Positions 43,637-51,869 of a DNA stretch of 64,000 bases are shown piece after piece. Within the stretch, counting starts at the first letter, position 1. Each line of letters starts with the position of its first letter. This stretch comes from Elusimicrobiota bacterium (GTDB lineage Bacteria > Elusimicrobiota > Elusimicrobia > UBA1565 > UBA9628): assembly GCA_016212795.1 (NCBI GenBank), contig JACRDT010000037.1:1-64000 (forward strand). The letters run 5' to 3'. The notes under the pieces are model-generated. The model did no database searches. It saw only the letters and a list, made by a program, of their open reading frames with translations, and had not been told where the DNA came from. The position numbers and the translations under genes are program-made.

Positions 43637-44022
43637 CTTCGCGCGGGAAAGCCCCGCTTTCCCGCGCCGCATGCCGCCCGCGCCGCCGAAACGTCCCGGG
43701 CGATCTGAGCCCGCAGGGACGCCAGCCCGTCGAACCTCGCCTCGTCCCGGATCTTGCCGACGAAGCGGACGGCGAGCTCCGTGCCGTAGAGCTCGCCGTC
43801 GAAGTCCAGGATGTGAACCTCGACGACCTTCCTGCCCGAGGCGCCCAAGGTGGGCCTGACCCCGACGTTGCACACGCCGGTCCTGCGGCCGTCCACGCTC
43901 GGCCCCGTCACCTCCACGCGGAAGACCCCCGCGGGGAGGTCCGCGGGGACGCCGTGCAGGTTGGCCGTCGGGAAGCCCAGCTTGCGTCCCAACCCCGCGC
44001 CGCGGATGACGAGTCCAATCAC
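43633..44022 (-). CDS. Riboflavin kinase domain protein (no FAD synthetase domain)
   Basis: 129 residues corresponding to the C-terminal riboflavin kinase half of RibF: VIRGAGLGRKLGFPTANL (the G-x-G-R-x-LGFPTAN signature), GVFRVEV, CNVGVRPTLG, EVHILDFDGELYG and VRFVGKIRDEARFDGL. It makes FMN from riboflavin and ATP. The adenylyltransferase half of bifunctional RibF is absent, so FAD synthesis must be encoded elsewhere. GTG 44022 comes from the B-end of a dispersed hairpin element. The frame is open back to GTG 44103 at the truB stop, so a 27-residue element-encoded N-terminal extension is possible. Its 3' end contains a perfect 12-bp hairpin (43641-43667). Confidence 0.85.
   Translation of the reverse strand: MIGLVIRGAGLGRKLGFPTANLHGVPADLPAGVFRVEVTGPSVDGRRTGVCNVGVRPTLGASGRKVVEVHILDFDGELYGTELAVRFVGKIRDEARFDGLASLRAQIARDVSAARAACGAGKRGFPARR
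43641..43667 (-). other. Perfect 12-bp hairpin at the riboflavin kinase/ROK junction
   Basis: GCGCGGGAAAGC and GCTTTCCCGCGC pair around CCC, ending 5 bp before the ROK ATG (43636). It codes for the riboflavin kinase C-terminus and could mask the ROK ribosome-binding region. Confidence 0.6.
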
Positions 44023-44094
44023 TCGCCTCCCCCAAGTCGTGAGCCTCCCCCCGCGGGGGAGGCGAGCATTGAGGGGGGCCAGACTCCGTTTCAT
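44020..44094 (-). repeat. Hairpin coupling element between truB and riboflavin kinase
   Basis: Minus strand: ATGAAACGGAGT A-end, arms GCCTCCCCC/GGGGGGAGGC, a second GGGGGAGGCGAGTGATT B-end giving the GTG start of the kinase. The leader frame here has no stop and runs in frame into the kinase. Confidence 0.75.
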
Positions 44095-44099
44095 CAACC

Positions 44100-44813
44100 T
44101 CACCCGATGACGACGTCCTGCAGCCGCTTGAGGGAGCGGTCGAGCATCTCCCTCAGCTGGGCCAGACTGAGCTTCTTGGCCTCATCGAGGGTCAGGGCGT
44201 CGTCCAGGCGCAGGCCGGCCACGCGGTCGCGGCGCAGCGTCAGCATGGTCGCCCCGCATCCCAGGCGCCCTCCCAGCTCGGTCGCCAGGGCCCGGATGTA
44301 GGTGCCGCTCGAGCACTTGATGGCGTGCTCGAGGTCGGGCGCCTTGTACGACAAGGCTCGCCATTCGTAGATCTTGGAGACCCGCCGCTTCTCGGGCACG
44401 GGCTGCCCGCGCCGGGCGTACTGGTAGAGCGCCTTGCCCTTGTGCTTGACGGCCGAGTAGGCCGGCACGGGCACGTCGACGCTGCCGTGGAAGGCGTCCA
44501 TCATCTTCTGCAGGTCCGCCAGCCCCACGTCGGGGACGGGCTTCTCGCAGAGGACCTTCCCGGTGATGTCCCCGGTGTCGGTCTCGACGCCCAGCCGGAT
44601 GAGCCCGGAGTAGCACTTGTCCAGCCCCTGCATCCTGGCCTGGAGCCGGGTGCAGGGGCCGACCAGCAGGACCAGCAGGCCCGTCGCCACGGGGTCCAGC
44701 GAGCCGCAGTGGCCCACCTTGGTCCCAGGCGGCAGCATGCGCCGGAAAGCCTCGGCCGCGTCGTGGGACGTCCAGCCCTGGGGCTTGTCGAAGAGGATCA
44801 TCCCGGCGGTCAC
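44100..44813 (-). CDS. truB: tRNA pseudouridine-55 synthase TruB
   Basis: 237 residues. DKPQGWTSHDA start, GHCGSLDPVATGLL with the catalytic Asp (usual form GHTGTLDP, here Cys and Ser replace two Thr), PAYSAVKHKGKALYQYAR and CSSGTYIRALATELG. Modifies U55 in the T-loop of tRNAs. Shorter than E. coli TruB; the C-terminal PUA-type domain is missing. GTG 44813 overlaps the rbfA stop. An ATG four codons in is an alternative start. Part of the rimP-nusA-infB operon. Confidence 0.94.
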   Translation of the reverse strand: MTAGMILFDKPQGWTSHDAAEAFRRMLPPGTKVGHCGSLDPVATGLLVLLVGPCTRLQARMQGLDKCYSGLIRLGVETDTGDITGKVLCEKPVPDVGLADLQKMMDAFHGSVDVPVPAYSAVKHKGKALYQYARRGQPVPEKRRVSKIYEWRALSYKAPDLEHAIKCSSGTYIRALATELGGRLGCGATMLTLRRDRVAGLRLDDALTLDEAKKLSLAQLREMLDRSLKRLQDVVIG

Positions 44814-45277
44814 TCGTCCTCCCTGCCCGCGCCCGGCGTGTCTGGCGCGGGCGTGCCGCCTCCGCGATCCATGGGAAGCGGCCTGCCCGCGCCCGGCGTG
44901 TCTGGCGCGGGCGTGCCGCTTCGATCCGAACGGGAAGGCGGCTCGGAGAGTTTGTTCAAGATGGCCTCGACCCTGGAGGCGCGCTGGGGCGTCTCGTCGT
45001 ACCTGAAGACGACCTGCGGGATGACCTTCATCGACAGCCTCTTGGACAGCACGTGGCGCACGTACGGGGCGGCGCGCTTGAGGGCCTGCGAGGTGGACTG
45101 CCGTTCGCGCGATTCCCCGAAGACCGAGTAATAGACCGTGGCGACCTTGCGGTCGGCGCTCATATCGACGCCGGTCAGGGTCACCATGCCGGCCAGCCCC
45201 GGATCCTTCACGCCGCGAAGGGCCAAGCCGACCTCCGAAAGCAGGAGGGTGTTGAGTCTATCGTTGCGGGAGTACAT
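44810..45277 (-). CDS. rbfA: Ribosome-binding factor A with repeat-encoded tail
   Basis: 155 residues. RbfA core: RLNTLLLSEVGLALRGVKDP, LTGVDMSADRKVATVYYSVFG and LSKRLSMKVIPQVVFRYDET. It helps mature the 30S subunit, binding 16S rRNA helix 1. The C-terminal tail is unusual: the peptide GTPAPDTPGAGR occurs twice, encoded by a 38-bp sequence repeated exactly 60 bp apart (44822-44859 and 44882-44919), each containing the hairpin CCCGCGCC/GGCGCGGG. It overlaps truB (GTGA). Confidence 0.93.
   Translation of the reverse strand: MYSRNDRLNTLLLSEVGLALRGVKDPGLAGMVTLTGVDMSADRKVATVYYSVFGESRERQSTSQALKRAAPYVRHVLSKRLSMKVIPQVVFRYDETPQRASRVEAILNKLSEPPSRSDRSGTPAPDTPGAGRPLPMDRGGGTPAPDTPGAGREDE
44822..44919. 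repeat. 38-bp direct repeat, two copies 60 bp apart, in the rbfA 3' end
   Basis: Identical copies at 44822-44859 and 44882-44919, each with an 8-bp hairpin CCCGCGCC/GGCGCGGG. Both lie in frame in rbfA, so the duplication lengthens the tail without a shift. Confidence 0.85.
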
Positions 45278-45286
45278 ATTGCAAGC

Positions 45287-45324
45287 GAAGTCGCAAGCGG
45301 AGGCGGAGCCTCCGCGCGCAGATC
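45287..45324 (-). repeat. Second-family 38-bp hairpin repeat, copy 2 (infB/rbfA gap)
   Basis: Same flanks as copy 1, stem CGGAGGC-GGA-GCCTCCG. It fills almost the whole gap between infB and rbfA, leaving the infB TAA at its edge. Confidence 0.7.
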
Positions 45325-45326
45325 CT

Positions 45327-47927
45327 TTAGGAACTTCCTTTCGCCGAGTCGCTGAGCCTTCTGGTCCTTGTCTCCTTCACGATGAACTCCAGAAGGTCGC
45401 CCTTCTTGTAGTCCTGCGACCCCTCGAGGGAGAGCCCGCACTCCAGGCCCTTCTCGACCTCCTTGGCGTCGTCCTTGAAGCGCTTGAGCGACACGACCTT
45501 CCCCTCGCAGACGACGGCGTTGTTCCTGATGAGCTTCGCCAGGCAGTTGCGGACCACCTTGCCGTCGCGCACCGCGACGCCGGCGACCTTCCCGCCGTCC
45601 TTCACGCTGAAGGCCTGCAGGACCTCGCCCCGGCCCACGATGACGTCCACGATCTCAGGCTCGAGCAGGCCCTCCAGGGCCGCCCGCACGTCCTCGATCA
45701 GCTCGTAGATGATCTCGTACTTCCGGACCTCGACGCCGTCGCGGGCCGCCAGCTCCTGGGCGCGCGGCTCGATCTCGGTATGGAAGAGCAGGGCCACGGC
45801 GTTGGACGCGGACGCCAGCAGGATGTCCGACTCGTTGACGTTGCCCAGGCCCGCGTGGATGGCGCGCACGCGGCACTCCGAGGTCGACAGGGTCTCCAGG
45901 GAGTCCTTGATCGCCTGCAGGGAGCCGTGCACGTCCGCCTTCAGCACGATGTTGAGGTCCCGGACCGCGCGGCTCTTGACCGCCGAGCGCAGCCCCACGA
46001 GGGACACGTGCTGCTGGTGGGCCAGGGCCTGCTCCCGGGCCACGATCCGCCGCTTCTCCGCGATATCGCGCGCCTGGCGCTCGTCGTCCACCACGGCGAA
46101 GGAATCGCCCGCCTGCGGCGCGCCCATGATGCCGAGCACTTCGACGGGGAGGGACGGGCCCGCCGCGATGAGGCGCTTGCCCCGGTCGTCGAGGAGGGCC
46201 TTGACCTTGCCGTGCGCCAACCCGCCCACGAAGGCGTTGCCCACCTTCAACGTGCCGGTCTGGACGAGCACGGTGGCCACCGTGCCCTTCTTGGCGTCCA
46301 TCTTCGACTCCAGGATCACGCCGTAGGCCGGGCGGTCCGGGTTGGCCTTAAGCTCCATCATCATGGCCTGGAGGCCGACCATTTCCAAGAGGCCTTCGAT
46401 GTTGACGCGCTTCTTGGCCGACAGGTCGACGAAGATCGTCTTGCCGCCCCATTCCTCGGACAGGAGGCCGTACTGGGAGAGCTCCTGGCGGATCTTCTGG
46501 GGGTTGGCGGTCGGGAGGTCGATCTTGTTGACGGCCACGATGATCGGCACGCCCGCGGCCTTGGCATGGTCGATGGCCTCGACCGTCTGGGGCATGACCC
46601 CGTCGGCGGCGGACACCACGAGGATGACGATGTCGGTCACCTTGGCCCCCCGCGCGCGCATGGCCGTGAACGCGGCATGGCCCGGGGTGTCGAGGAAGAC
46701 CACGTCGCCCTTGGCGGTCGCCACGCGGTAGGCCCCGATGTGCTGGGTGATCTGGCCGGACTCGCCCGCGGCCACGTTGGTCGAGCGGATGGCGTCGAGG
46801 AGGCTGGTCTTGCCGTGGTCCACATGGCCCATCACGGTCACGACCGGCGGCCTGGGCTTGAGCTTCTCGGGGGCGTCCTTGATGCCCGCCTGCACGGCGA
46901 GCTCCTCTTCCTTGTACATCGCCACGACCTCGAGCTCATAGCCGAATTCCTGCGCCACGATGGAGGCCTCGGCGGTCTCCAGCCGCTGGTTGATGGTGGC
47001 GAAGATGCCCAGCTTCATGAGCTTCGAGATGACCTCGCTGGACTTCACCTCCATCTTCTCGGCGAATTCCCTGAGGGTGACGTTGCTGGCGACCTTGATC
47101 TTCTTGAGCGGCGGGCGCTCGGGCACCGAAGGACCCGCGGGCTTCGCCGCGGGCGCGCCGGGCCTGGGCGCGGCCGGCTTGGCCGCCGGAGGGGCTGCGG
47201 GCCTGGCCGAAGGCCTGGCGGCCGGCGGCATGCCGGGGCGGGACGGCGGCGCGCCGGGGCGGAACGGCGGCGCGCCGGGACGGGACGGCGGCACGCCGGG
47301 ACGGGACGCGGGCGGCACGCCGGGACCGGGAGGCCGGGCGACGGGCGGCGCGCCGGGGACGGGAGGCTTGGCCGGAGGCACGACGCCGGGGCGGGGCGGC
47401 GCGACCGGGGCCTTGGGAGGGACCACGCCTGGCCGGACCGCCGGCGGAGCGGCCGGGCCGGCCACCGGTTGGGGCGAGGCCGGGACGCCGGGCCTCGGGG
47501 GCACGGGCGCTGCCTGCCCAGGCAACGGCGCCGCAGGCGATGCCTGGGCCGGCGAAGAGACCGCCGGGGGAGCGGGCGGCTTGGGGAGGCTGCCGCCAGG
47601 AGCGATCCGCGCGATCGTCGGGGCCTGGGCCGCGGGCCGCTGCGGCTTCTTGAAGATGGAGAAAGCGGAGACCAGGCTCTTCGAAGGGGGGGCGATGGAG
47701 TCCTGCTCCTGGACCTCGCGCTTCTCGGCCATCTCCTTGCGGATGTCCGGCCGGGCGGAGGCCTCCTTCTTGACCGCCTTCGCCGCCTTGGGAGCGGCCT
47801 TCTTGACCGCCGGTTTCTTGGCCGCCGGCTTCTTGGCGGCGGACTCCTCCGGCGATCCCTGAGGACGTTCCTGCTCGGCCCCAGCCTTGGTCTTGGTCTT
47901 GGCGGTCGTCTTCTTCTTCTCTGTCAT
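45327..47927 (-). CDS. infB: Translation initiation factor IF-2
   Basis: 866 residues. Lys/Ala-rich N-terminus, a Pro/Gly/Ala-rich linker of about 170 residues (about 100-275), the IF2-N domain ([25 protein letters not shown]), then the GTPase with [14 protein letters not shown] (G1), [12 protein letters not shown] (G3), NKIDLP (G4), followed by domains II-IV. It brings fMet-tRNA to the 30S subunit. ATG 47927 overlaps the nusA stop (ATGA). Codon use of the linker is extremely GC-rich, as in its neighbours. Confidence 0.97.
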   Translation of the reverse strand: MTEKKKTTAKTKTKAGAEQERPQGSPEESAAKKPAAKKPAVKKAAPKAAKAVKKEASARPDIRKEMAEKREVQEQDSIAPPSKSLVSAFSIFKKPQRPAAQAPTIARIAPGGSLPKPPAPPAVSSPAQASPAAPLPGQAAPVPPRPGVPASPQPVAGPAAPPAVRPGVVPPKAPVAPPRPGVVPPAKPPVPGAPPVARPPGPGVPPASRPGVPPSRPGAPPFRPGAPPSRPGMPPAARPSARPAAPPAAKPAAPRPGAPAAKPAGPSVPERPPLKKIKVASNVTLREFAEKMEVKSSEVISKLMKLGIFATINQRLETAEASIVAQEFGYELEVVAMYKEEELAVQAGIKDAPEKLKPRPPVVTVMGHVDHGKTSLLDAIRSTNVAAGESGQITQHIGAYRVATAKGDVVFLDTPGHAAFTAMRARGAKVTDIVILVVSAADGVMPQTVEAIDHAKAAGVPIIVAVNKIDLPTANPQKIRQELSQYGLLSEEWGGKTIFVDLSAKKRVNIEGLLEMVGLQAMMMELKANPDRPAYGVILESKMDAKKGTVATVLVQTGTLKVGNAFVGGLAHGKVKALLDDRGKRLIAAGPSLPVEVLGIMGAPQAGDSFAVVDDERQARDIAEKRRIVAREQALAHQQHVSLVGLRSAVKSRAVRDLNIVLKADVHGSLQAIKDSLETLSTSECRVRAIHAGLGNVNESDILLASASNAVALLFHTEIEPRAQELAARDGVEVRKYEIIYELIEDVRAALEGLLEPEIVDVIVGRGEVLQAFSVKDGGKVAGVAVRDGKVVRNCLAKLIRNNAVVCEGKVVSLKRFKDDAKEVEKGLECGLSLEGSQDYKKGDLLEFIVKETRTRRLSDSAKGSS

Positions 47928-49189
47928 GCTGATGGTTTGGGGTGGTCCTTGGCGTACTCGTTGGCGGCCGCGAGGATCTTGGCGGCCGTCTTCTCGCCGA
48001 CGCCTTCGAGAGCCGTCAGCTCCTCCGGCGTGGCTTGGGCGAGGCGGTAGGGGTCGCCGAAACCGGCGTTGGCGAGTATCTCGGCGGTCTTGGGCCCGAT
48101 GCCGCCGATCTCGCCGAGGCCCGTGCCCTTCGCCGCCGCCCCGGCGGCCGGCGCGGGCTTGGCCGCCTCGGCCTTGATCTCCAGGTGCCAGCCCGTCAGC
48201 TTGGACGCCAAGCGGATGTTCTGGCCCTCCTTGCCGATGGCGACCGAAAGCTGCTCCTCGCTGACCACCGCCTCGGCCCTGCGCGCCTCGGGGTCGGTGA
48301 TGGTGACGGACATCACCCTGGCCGGCGAGAGCGCGTTGGCCACGAACGCGGCGGGGTCCGGGCTGTACAGGATAAGGTCGATGCGCTCGCCCGCCAGCTC
48401 GTTCATGATGCTCCGGATGCGCGAGCCGCGAACCCCGACGCAGGTCCCCACGGCGTCCACCTTCGGGTCGTTGGACTTCACGGCGACCTTCGCCCTGAAC
48501 CCCGGGTCCCGGACGATCTCGACGATCTCCACGATCTTCTCCGTGACCTCGGGGACCTCGAGCTCGAAGAGCCGGCGCAGGAAGATGGGCGCCGCCCGGG
48601 AGAGCACGACCTGGGAGCCCCGCTGGGCCTTGTCCACCTTGAAGATGACGGCCCTCACGTTCTGGCCCACGCTGTAGCGCTCCCTCCTGATCTGCTCGCG
48701 GAACGGCAGGATGGCCTCGGATTTGCCGAGGTCGATGATGATGTTGCGGTCCATGAAGCGGTGGACCGCGCCGTTGACGAGCTCGCCCTCCTTGGGCTTG
48801 AACTCGTCGTAGAGGCTGTCCCGCTCGACCTCCCGGATCTTCTGGAGGAGGACCTGCTTGGCCGTCTGGGCGGCGATGCGGGCGAAGTCGGCGGCCGGGG
48901 CCGGCAGCCTCAGGTCTTCCCCGACCGCGGCGTCGGGCTTCACCCGGCGGGCCTCGGACAGCGAGACCTCGAGCTCGGGGTCGGCCACGGGATCGGCGAC
49001 CTTTTTGACCAGGCACGCCGTGAAATCGGCGGTCTGGGGGTCGATGGCGGCCTCGATGACCACGTTCTTGCCGACGTGCTTGCGCAGGGAGCTCACCATG
49101 GCCCCCTCGATCATCTTGAGGACCTCTTCCTTCTTGATCCCCTTCTCGCGCTCGATCTGCTCCAGCGCGACGATCAACTCTGATTTCAC
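47924..49189 (-). CDS. nusA: Transcription termination/antitermination factor NusA
   Basis: 421 residues. N-terminal RNA polymerase-binding domain (ELIVALEQIEREKGI), S1 domain, KH domains (VGVRGSRIRSIMNELAGERIDLI and IGKEGQNIRLASKLTGW) and a C-terminal helix-hairpin-helix region (IGPKTAEILANAGF, LEGVGEKTAAKI). It modulates pausing and termination. GTG 49189 is supplied by the B-end of a hairpin element and overlaps the leader-frame stop (GTGA). An attenuator-like hairpin upstream of rimP could make the operon self-regulated by NusA. Confidence 0.96.
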   Translation of the reverse strand: MKSELIVALEQIEREKGIKKEEVLKMIEGAMVSSLRKHVGKNVVIEAAIDPQTADFTACLVKKVADPVADPELEVSLSEARRVKPDAAVGEDLRLPAPAADFARIAAQTAKQVLLQKIREVERDSLYDEFKPKEGELVNGAVHRFMDRNIIIDLGKSEAILPFREQIRRERYSVGQNVRAVIFKVDKAQRGSQVVLSRAAPIFLRRLFELEVPEVTEKIVEIVEIVRDPGFRAKVAVKSNDPKVDAVGTCVGVRGSRIRSIMNELAGERIDLILYSPDPAAFVANALSPARVMSVTITDPEARRAEAVVSEEQLSVAIGKEGQNIRLASKLTGWHLEIKAEAAKPAPAAGAAAKGTGLGEIGGIGPKTAEILANAGFGDPYRLAQATPEELTALEGVGEKTAAKILAAANEYAKDHPKPSA

Positions 49190-49257
49190 TCGCCTCCCCC
49201 CTGTCGTGAGTCTCCCCCGCGGGGAGACGAGCATCGAGGGGGCCAATGCCGTTTCAT
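49186..49257 (-). repeat. Hairpin coupling element between rimP and nusA
   Basis: The rimP stop overlaps ATG 49257 (ATGA). A 23-aa frame beginning MKRHWPPRCSSPRGG ends in TGA overlapping nusA GTG 49189 (GTGA). GGAGG lies 3 nt before that GTG. The hairpin is CGTCTCCCCGCGGGGGAGAC. Confidence 0.8.
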
Positions 49258-49760
49258 GAAGACTTCCCCTGCCGTTTCCCGGCCCCGGCCCGCTTCAAAT
49301 CGGCCTCGACCTCGGCCTCGGCGTCGATCCTGACCTCGGCGACCTCCTTCCTGGGCAGGCGCCACGTCCTGCCTTCCGCTTCCACCGCGACATCCCCGTC
49401 CTTGAGGCCCAGGAGCCTGCCGCGCAGGTGCCGGCGCCCCTCGACCTGGCCGTGGAGGCTCACGCGGACCCCCCTGCCGGCGAAGCGCTCGAAATCCTTG
49501 TCCTTCTTCACGAGCCTGTCGATGCCCGGGGAGGACACCTCGAGGACGTAGGCCCGCTCCATCAGCTCCGTCGCGTCCAGGGCCGAGCCCACCCGGTCCG
49601 AGAAGTACTCGCAATCGTCCAGGGTCACCCCCGGCTCCTTGTCGATGAATATCCTCAGGACCCACCGGCCCTTGTCGTTGAGGTATTCCCAATCGACCAG
49701 TTCGGCGTTCTCCTGCTCCAGGATCCCCGATATCAGAGTCTCGATCTTGCCTAGGTCCAT
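49254..49760 (-). CDS. rimP: Ribosome maturation factor RimP
   Basis: 168 residues. Two-domain RimP with LRIFIDKEPGVTLDDCEYFSDRVGSALD and YVLEVSSPGIDR, the family signature, then an SH3-like C-terminal domain. Required for 30S assembly. It is the first gene of the nusA-infB operon, with its own promoter and attenuator-like leader upstream. It ends in a Lys/Arg-rich tail (KRAGAGKRQGKSS) and overlaps the element leader ATG. Confidence 0.95.
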   Translation of the reverse strand: MDLGKIETLISGILEQENAELVDWEYLNDKGRWVLRIFIDKEPGVTLDDCEYFSDRVGSALDATELMERAYVLEVSSPGIDRLVKKDKDFERFAGRGVRVSLHGQVEGRRHLRGRLLGLKDGDVAVEAEGRTWRLPRKEVAEVRIDAEAEVEADLKRAGAGKRQGKSS

Positions 49761-49783
49761 TCTTATAGCATCCCGGCCGACAA

Positions 49784-49811
49784 TAAAAAAAGCGGCTGGA
49801 CTTCAGCCACT
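49784..49811 (-). terminator. Intrinsic terminator/attenuator in the rimP leader
   Basis: Minus-strand RNA: AGTGGCTG, 5-nt loop, CAGCCGCT, then seven T. It lies about 13 nt after the predicted transcript start of the rimP promoter and 23 nt before the rimP ATG. An upstream TGGCTG (near 49821) can compete for the 3' arm. Confidence 0.75.
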
Positions 49812-49831
49812 TTCCCAGGGCAGCCAGAGCT

Positions 49832-49861
49832 ATTCTACTACTTAGCCGAAAACCCTGTCAA
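49832..49861 (-). promoter_or_regulatory. Strong sigma70 promoter of rimP-nusA-infB operon
   Basis: Minus strand: TTGACA (49861-49856), 18-bp spacer, TAGAAT (49837-49832). It starts 6 bp after the rseP stop. Predicted transcript start about 49825. Confidence 0.75.
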
Positions 49862-49866
49862 ACGCC

Positions 49867-50955
49867 CTATTTCGGCTGGCCGACGGCGGCGCGCTTGCGC
49901 GCCGAACGGTCCCCGACGATCCTGGCAACGTCGTTGTAGGTGGCGAACGCCAGGAGGAACAGCAGGAAGACGACGCCGACGTTGTTGGCCTTGGCGACGA
50001 CCGAGGGGGTGAGCTTGCGGCCGGAGAGCCCCTCCCAGCAATAGAGCACGGCGTGCCCGCCGTCGAGCAGCGGGATGGGGAGGAGGTTGAAGAAGCCGAT
50101 GGCCACGGAGATCAGGCCGATCAGGAACACCAGGTCGTCGAGGCCGGAACGGGCCGCGTGGCTGACCATCTGCGCGATCCCGACCGGCCCGGCCAGGTCC
50201 GGCCGCTCCCGCTTGACGAGCTTGGAGGCGATGGTGCGGACCGTGAAGGCGGTCAAACCGTAGCACTGCCGGACGCCGTCCCAGGCCGCCTCCCCGACGC
50301 CGACCGGGCGGAACACCGTCATCGGGGTGATGCCGATGAGGCCCCTCCCGCTGGCCTCGTCCTTGCGGGGGACGACCTTGACGACGAGCGTGTCCCCGCC
50401 CCGCTTGACGCTCAACTGGACCTCCTTGCCCGGCTGGGCGTGGATGGCGCGGGCCAGCTCGTCCCAGCTCTCCACCCGGGCGCCGGCCACGGCCAGGACC
50501 TCGTCGCCCTTGGCGAGCCTGGCCGACTCCGCGGGGTAGCCCGCCAGCGTCCCGCCGATGACGGGGCCCTCGAGCGCCTCGGGGACTCCCTTGACGAACA
50601 CCCCGCCGGCGAACAGCAGCCACGCCAGGACGTAGTTCATCATCGGGCCGGCGAAGACGATCATCAGGCGGCGCCGCCAGTTCTGCCCGTAGTACTCGTC
50701 GCGCGCTCCGGTGCATTCCTCCAGGTTCTCGCCGGCGGGCTTGACGTAGCCCCCGAGCGGGACGGCGCACACGGAGAAGCGCGTCTTGAGGCGGTCCGTG
50801 ACGCCGAAGAGCTCGGCCCCGAAGCCGAAGGCGAACCGCTCGACGCGCACGCCGAGCAGCCGGCACACGATGAAATGCCCGAACTCGTGGACCAGGATGA
50901 CCATCCCCAGGGTCACGACCACCGCCCCCGCGGACTGGAGGAAGGAGAGGGTCAT
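49867..50955 (-). CDS. rseP: Site-2 protease RseP/RIP family (M50B)
   Basis: 362 residues. Zinc site HEFGH near residue 24 in the first membrane helix, third ligand region NLLPIPLLDGGH near the C-terminus, one PDZ domain (VIGGTLAGYPAESARLAKGDEVLAV), and about four membrane helices. Intramembrane cleavage of anti-sigma factors or signal-peptide remnants. Standard position after cdsA, though dxr, often between them, is absent. ATG 50955 lies 1 nt after the leader-frame stop of a hairpin element. Confidence 0.94.
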   Translation of the reverse strand: MTLSFLQSAGAVVVTLGMVILVHEFGHFIVCRLLGVRVERFAFGFGAELFGVTDRLKTRFSVCAVPLGGYVKPAGENLEECTGARDEYYGQNWRRRLMIVFAGPMMNYVLAWLLFAGGVFVKGVPEALEGPVIGGTLAGYPAESARLAKGDEVLAVAGARVESWDELARAIHAQPGKEVQLSVKRGGDTLVVKVVPRKDEASGRGLIGITPMTVFRPVGVGEAAWDGVRQCYGLTAFTVRTIASKLVKRERPDLAGPVGIAQMVSHAARSGLDDLVFLIGLISVAIGFFNLLPIPLLDGGHAVLYCWEGLSGRKLTPSVVAKANNVGVVFLLFLLAFATYNDVARIVGDRSARKRAAVGQPK

Positions 50956-50956
50956 A

Positions 50957-51010
50957 TCACTCGCCCCCCCCGCGGGGGGGCGAGTAGCGGGGGGGCATAT
51001 GCCGTTTCAT
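50957..51010 (-). repeat. Hairpin coupling element between cdsA and rseP
   Basis: The cdsA TGA overlaps ATG 51010. The 17-aa frame [17 protein letters not shown] stops 1 nt before rseP ATG. Near-identical to the nuoA copy, 25 kb away on the other strand. Confidence 0.8.
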
Positions 51011-51789
51011 AAGAATGCCACGTAATAGTATACCGCAGGCGCGCCCAAAATAAACGAGTCGAACCTGTCCATGACGCCGCCGTGGCCCGGCAGGAGCGAG
51101 CCCGAGTCCTTGGCGCCCACGGCCCGCTTGATCATGGACTCGGCCAGGTCCGAGAGCTGGCCGCAGGACCCGATGATGACGCCAATGCCAAGGGCCTGGC
51201 CGACGGTCACGGCGTCGGGGAAGAACGCCGCGCGGGCGCCCGCCGTCACCGCGAGGGCCCCCGCCAAGCCGGCGATGGCGCCCTCCCAGGTCTTCTTGGG
51301 GCTGAGGCTCTCGGCGAGCTTGCGCCGGCCGAGGGTCTTGCCGACGGCGAAGGCCGCGGTGTCCATGACCCAGACGGCCGCGAAGAGCGTGAAGGTCAAG
51401 GCCTCGCCGTGGGGCCTGAGGTTGCGCAGCAGCGCGAGGTGCGCCGGCATGAGGCCCAGGAGCACGACGCCGAAGAAGCCCAGGGCGAGCCCTTCCAGGG
51501 AGCGGGCGGGCCGGAACATCTCGCGCCCGACCATCAGAGCGACCGCGGCCGCCAGCAGCAGGGGCAGCGGGCCCTCGAACGCGAGCCCCAGCGCCAGGGC
51601 CGTCCCCAGGAGCACGGTATTGAGCCGCTGCGTCCGATGGCCGGCGAGGCCCATGAGGACGCCGTACTCGTGGAGGCTCAGGGCCGCGACGCCGGCCACG
51701 AAGACGCTGAAGGCGAGGCCGCCCCAATGGATGAGGAACAGCAGGAGGGGGATGCCGACGACGGCCGTCAGGATTCTCGGGAGCAACAT
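51007..51789 (-). CDS. cdsA: Phosphatidate cytidylyltransferase
   Basis: 260 residues, about seven membrane helices. Family signature near the end: SDLAESMIKRAVGAKDSGSLLPGHGGVMDRFDS, with the S-x8-K-R and D-x3-P-G-H-G-G-x2-D-R-x-D residues. Makes CDP-diacylglycerol for phospholipid synthesis. The stop overlaps the ATG of the hairpin-element leader. Confidence 0.96.
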   Translation of the reverse strand: MLLPRILTAVVGIPLLLFLIHWGGLAFSVFVAGVAALSLHEYGVLMGLAGHRTQRLNTVLLGTALALGLAFEGPLPLLLAAAVALMVGREMFRPARSLEGLALGFFGVVLLGLMPAHLALLRNLRPHGEALTFTLFAAVWVMDTAAFAVGKTLGRRKLAESLSPKKTWEGAIAGLAGALAVTAGARAAFFPDAVTVGQALGIGVIIGSCGQLSDLAESMIKRAVGAKDSGSLLPGHGGVMDRFDSFILGAPAVYYYVAFL

Positions 51790-51817
51790 GGCATTATAGA
51801 CGCTGCGTGGTAACTGG

Positions 51818-51869
51818 TCCCCCTCCCAACTTGCCCTTCCCCTCCCCGCGGGGGAGGTGCGCAGTTCAC
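51818..51869 (-). repeat. Degraded hairpin element between uppS and cdsA
   Basis: Palindrome CACCTCCCCCGCGGGGAGG kept. The frame starts at GTG 51869 overlapping the uppS stop but runs past the cdsA start out of frame, so coupling is lost or relaxed. Confidence 0.6.

Noticed and set aside
49190..49246. Upstream in-frame start for nusA
   Set aside because: It would add element-encoded residues. GTG 49189 gives the homologous N-terminus and the coupled junction.
51768..51869. Separate small gene between uppS and cdsA
   Set aside because: The frame is element sequence plus out-of-frame cdsA codons, with no independent ribosome-binding site and no coupling to a start.
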